From: Thermoanaerobaculia bacterium
GTDB taxonomy: Bacteria; Acidobacteriota; Thermoanaerobaculia; Multivoradales; UBA5704
Direction of reading: 5' to 3'
DNA: 7,254 nucleotides
Assembly (NCBI GenBank): GCA_025937035.1
Contig: JAICSG010000189.1
Location: forward strand, 1 to 7,254
Part shown: positions 6,291 to 7,254 of the stretch, in pieces
Layout: every line of letters begins with the position of its first letter
How positions within the stretch are numbered: position 1 is the first letter of the stretch
Position numbers and translations under genes: made by a program
The notes under the pieces: generated by a model
The model's database searches: none
What the model was told of the DNA's origin: nothing
What the model saw: the letters and a program-made list of their open reading frames with translations, nothing else

Positions 6291-6358
6291 GAGAGAGATT
6301 GCTACCGGTACCGTTTTCGCACGGAATTCCAGCCGGACGGCAGTGAGGGTATAACGCT

Positions 6359-7254
6359 ATGGATATCAACAAACTGACCCAAAAATCTCAAGAGGCGCTC
6401 CAGAGCGCCCAGACCAAGGCCCTGCGCTACGGCCACCAGGAGGTCGATGGAGAGCATCTTCTGCTCGCCCTCCTGGAGCAGCCCGAGGGCCTCGTTCCCC
6501 GTCTGCTCGCCCGCATGGAGGCGCCCACCGAGGCGCTCAAGGCCGAGGTCGAGCGCGAGCTGTCGCGCCGTCCCAAGGTCTCCGGACCAGGAGCCGAGGC
6601 GGGCAAGATCTATCTCACCCAGCGCTTGCAGCAGATCCTGATCCGGGCCGAGGACGAGGCCAAGCGGCTCAAGGACGAGTACGTCTCCGTCGAGCACCTG
6701 CTCCTCGCCATGGTCGAGGAGGGCTCCTCCTCCCCGCTCGGCCGGCTGCTGGCCCAGTTCGGCATCACCCGCGACCGCGTCCTCGGCGCTCTCACGGCGG
6801 TGCGGGGCAATCAGCGGGTGACCAGCGCCATGCCGGAGGTGGCCTATGAGGCGCTCGAGAAGTACGGCACCGACCTCGTGGCCCAGGCGCGGCGCAACAA
6901 GCTCGACCCGGTGATCGGCCGCGACGCCGAGATCCGGCGGGTGATCCGCATCCTGTCGCGGAAGACCAAGAACAACCCGGTGCTGATCGGCGAGCCAGGC
7001 GTGGGAAAGACGGCCATCGTCGAGGGTCTCGCGCAGCGCATCGTGCGCGGCGACGTCCCCGAGTGGCTGAAGGACCGCGCCATCTTCTCGCTCGACATGG
7101 GCTCCCTGCTCGCCGGCGCCAAGTACCGCGGCGAGTTCGAGGAGCGGCTGAAGGCGGTGCTCAACGAGGTCACGGCGGCCGAGGGCCGGATCCTGCTGTT
7201 CGTCGACGAACTGCACACGGTGGTCGGCGCCGGCGCGACCGAGGGCGCGATGGA
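6359..7254 (+). CDS. clpB: ClpB disaggregase, 5' part (runs off the window)
   Basis: ClpB is a hexameric AAA+ disaggregase that, with DnaK and J-proteins, threads proteins out of aggregates. The 298 complete codons present cover the N domain and the start of the first ATPase domain. The N domain (about 1-145) holds the double Clp-N repeat ([13 protein letters not shown] and [13 protein letters not shown]). AAA-1 then shows [14 protein letters not shown], Walker A GEPGVGKT at 211-218 (K217), the pore-loop segment [13 protein letters not shown] with Y256, and Walker [10 protein letters not shown] with D283 and E284. All sit five residues beyond the Escherichia coli positions. It is assigned to ClpB and not ClpA/ClpC from the N-terminus [14 protein letters not shown] and the close match through AAA-1; the middle coiled-coil domain that would settle this lies outside. 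ATG 6359 has only a weak GAGGG 9 nt upstream. The gene is open at the window edge and shows no defect. Confidence 0.95.
   Translation, partial: MDINKLTQKSQEALQSAQTKALRYGHQEVDGEHLLLALLEQPEGLVPRLLARMEAPTEALKAEVERELSRRPKVSGPGAEAGKIYLTQRLQQILIRAEDEAKRLKDEYVSVEHLLLAMVEEGSSSPLGRLLAQFGITRDRVLGALTAVRGNQRVTSAMPEVAYEALEKYGTDLVAQARRNKLDPVIGRDAEIRRVIRILSRKTKNNPVLIGEPGVGKTAIVEGLAQRIVRGDVPEWLKDRAIFSLDMGSLLAGAKYRGEFEERLKAVLNEVTAAEGRILLFVDELHTVVGAGATEGAM

Overview
The window is GC-rich bacterial chromosome carrying mostly conserved housekeeping genes plus one small peptide gene that does not fit with the rest. Codon use is strongly G/C-ending throughout and I see no insertion sequence, CRISPR array, tRNA or rRNA. 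The organism is probably a member of the Acidobacteriota (Thermoanaerobaculia-like). This is inferred from three things: GC-rich genes, a stand-alone RiPP precursor with a 'KLSLxRETLRxL...GG' leader, and a HAIR-type heat-shock operator outside an obviously actinobacterial context. It is not proven by any marker gene here.

Layout. (1) 61-957, minus strand: a single-domain ArsA/Get3-like ATPase, with a perfect palindrome just beyond its stop codon. (2) 958-1141: divergent intergenic region with hairpins. (3) 1142-1297, plus strand: a 51-residue RiPP precursor with a double-glycine leader and a Cys/Ser/Thr-rich core; its Shine-Dalgarno can be folded into a hairpin, and a second strong hairpin follows the gene. 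(4) 1393-4756: hemB, hemL and thiO, joined by 4-nt ATGA stop/start overlaps. (5) 4825-5079: a seven-iron ferredoxin with its own TATAAT box, closed by a textbook intrinsic terminator at 5111-5138. (6) 5205-7254: a heat-shock unit with a sigma-70-like promoter overlapped by a near-perfect HAIR (HspR-binding) inverted repeat, then a CbpA/DnaJ-type co-chaperone with a TTG start, then the 5' part of clpB running off the window.

How the genes work together. HemL makes 5-aminolevulinate and HemB condenses two of them to porphobilinogen, so the overlapping pair covers two consecutive steps of tetrapyrrole synthesis. ThiO (glycine oxidation for thiamine thiazole synthesis) is tied to them by overlap, not by pathway. 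CbpA and ClpB both serve protein disaggregation with DnaK, and the HAIR element suggests joint repression by an HspR that is not encoded in the window.

The most notable items are the orphan RiPP precursor with its possibly occluded ribosome binding site, and the HAIR operator placed over the cbpA-clpB promoter. I found no complete previously undescribed system: no maturation enzyme or exporter for the peptide lies in the window.
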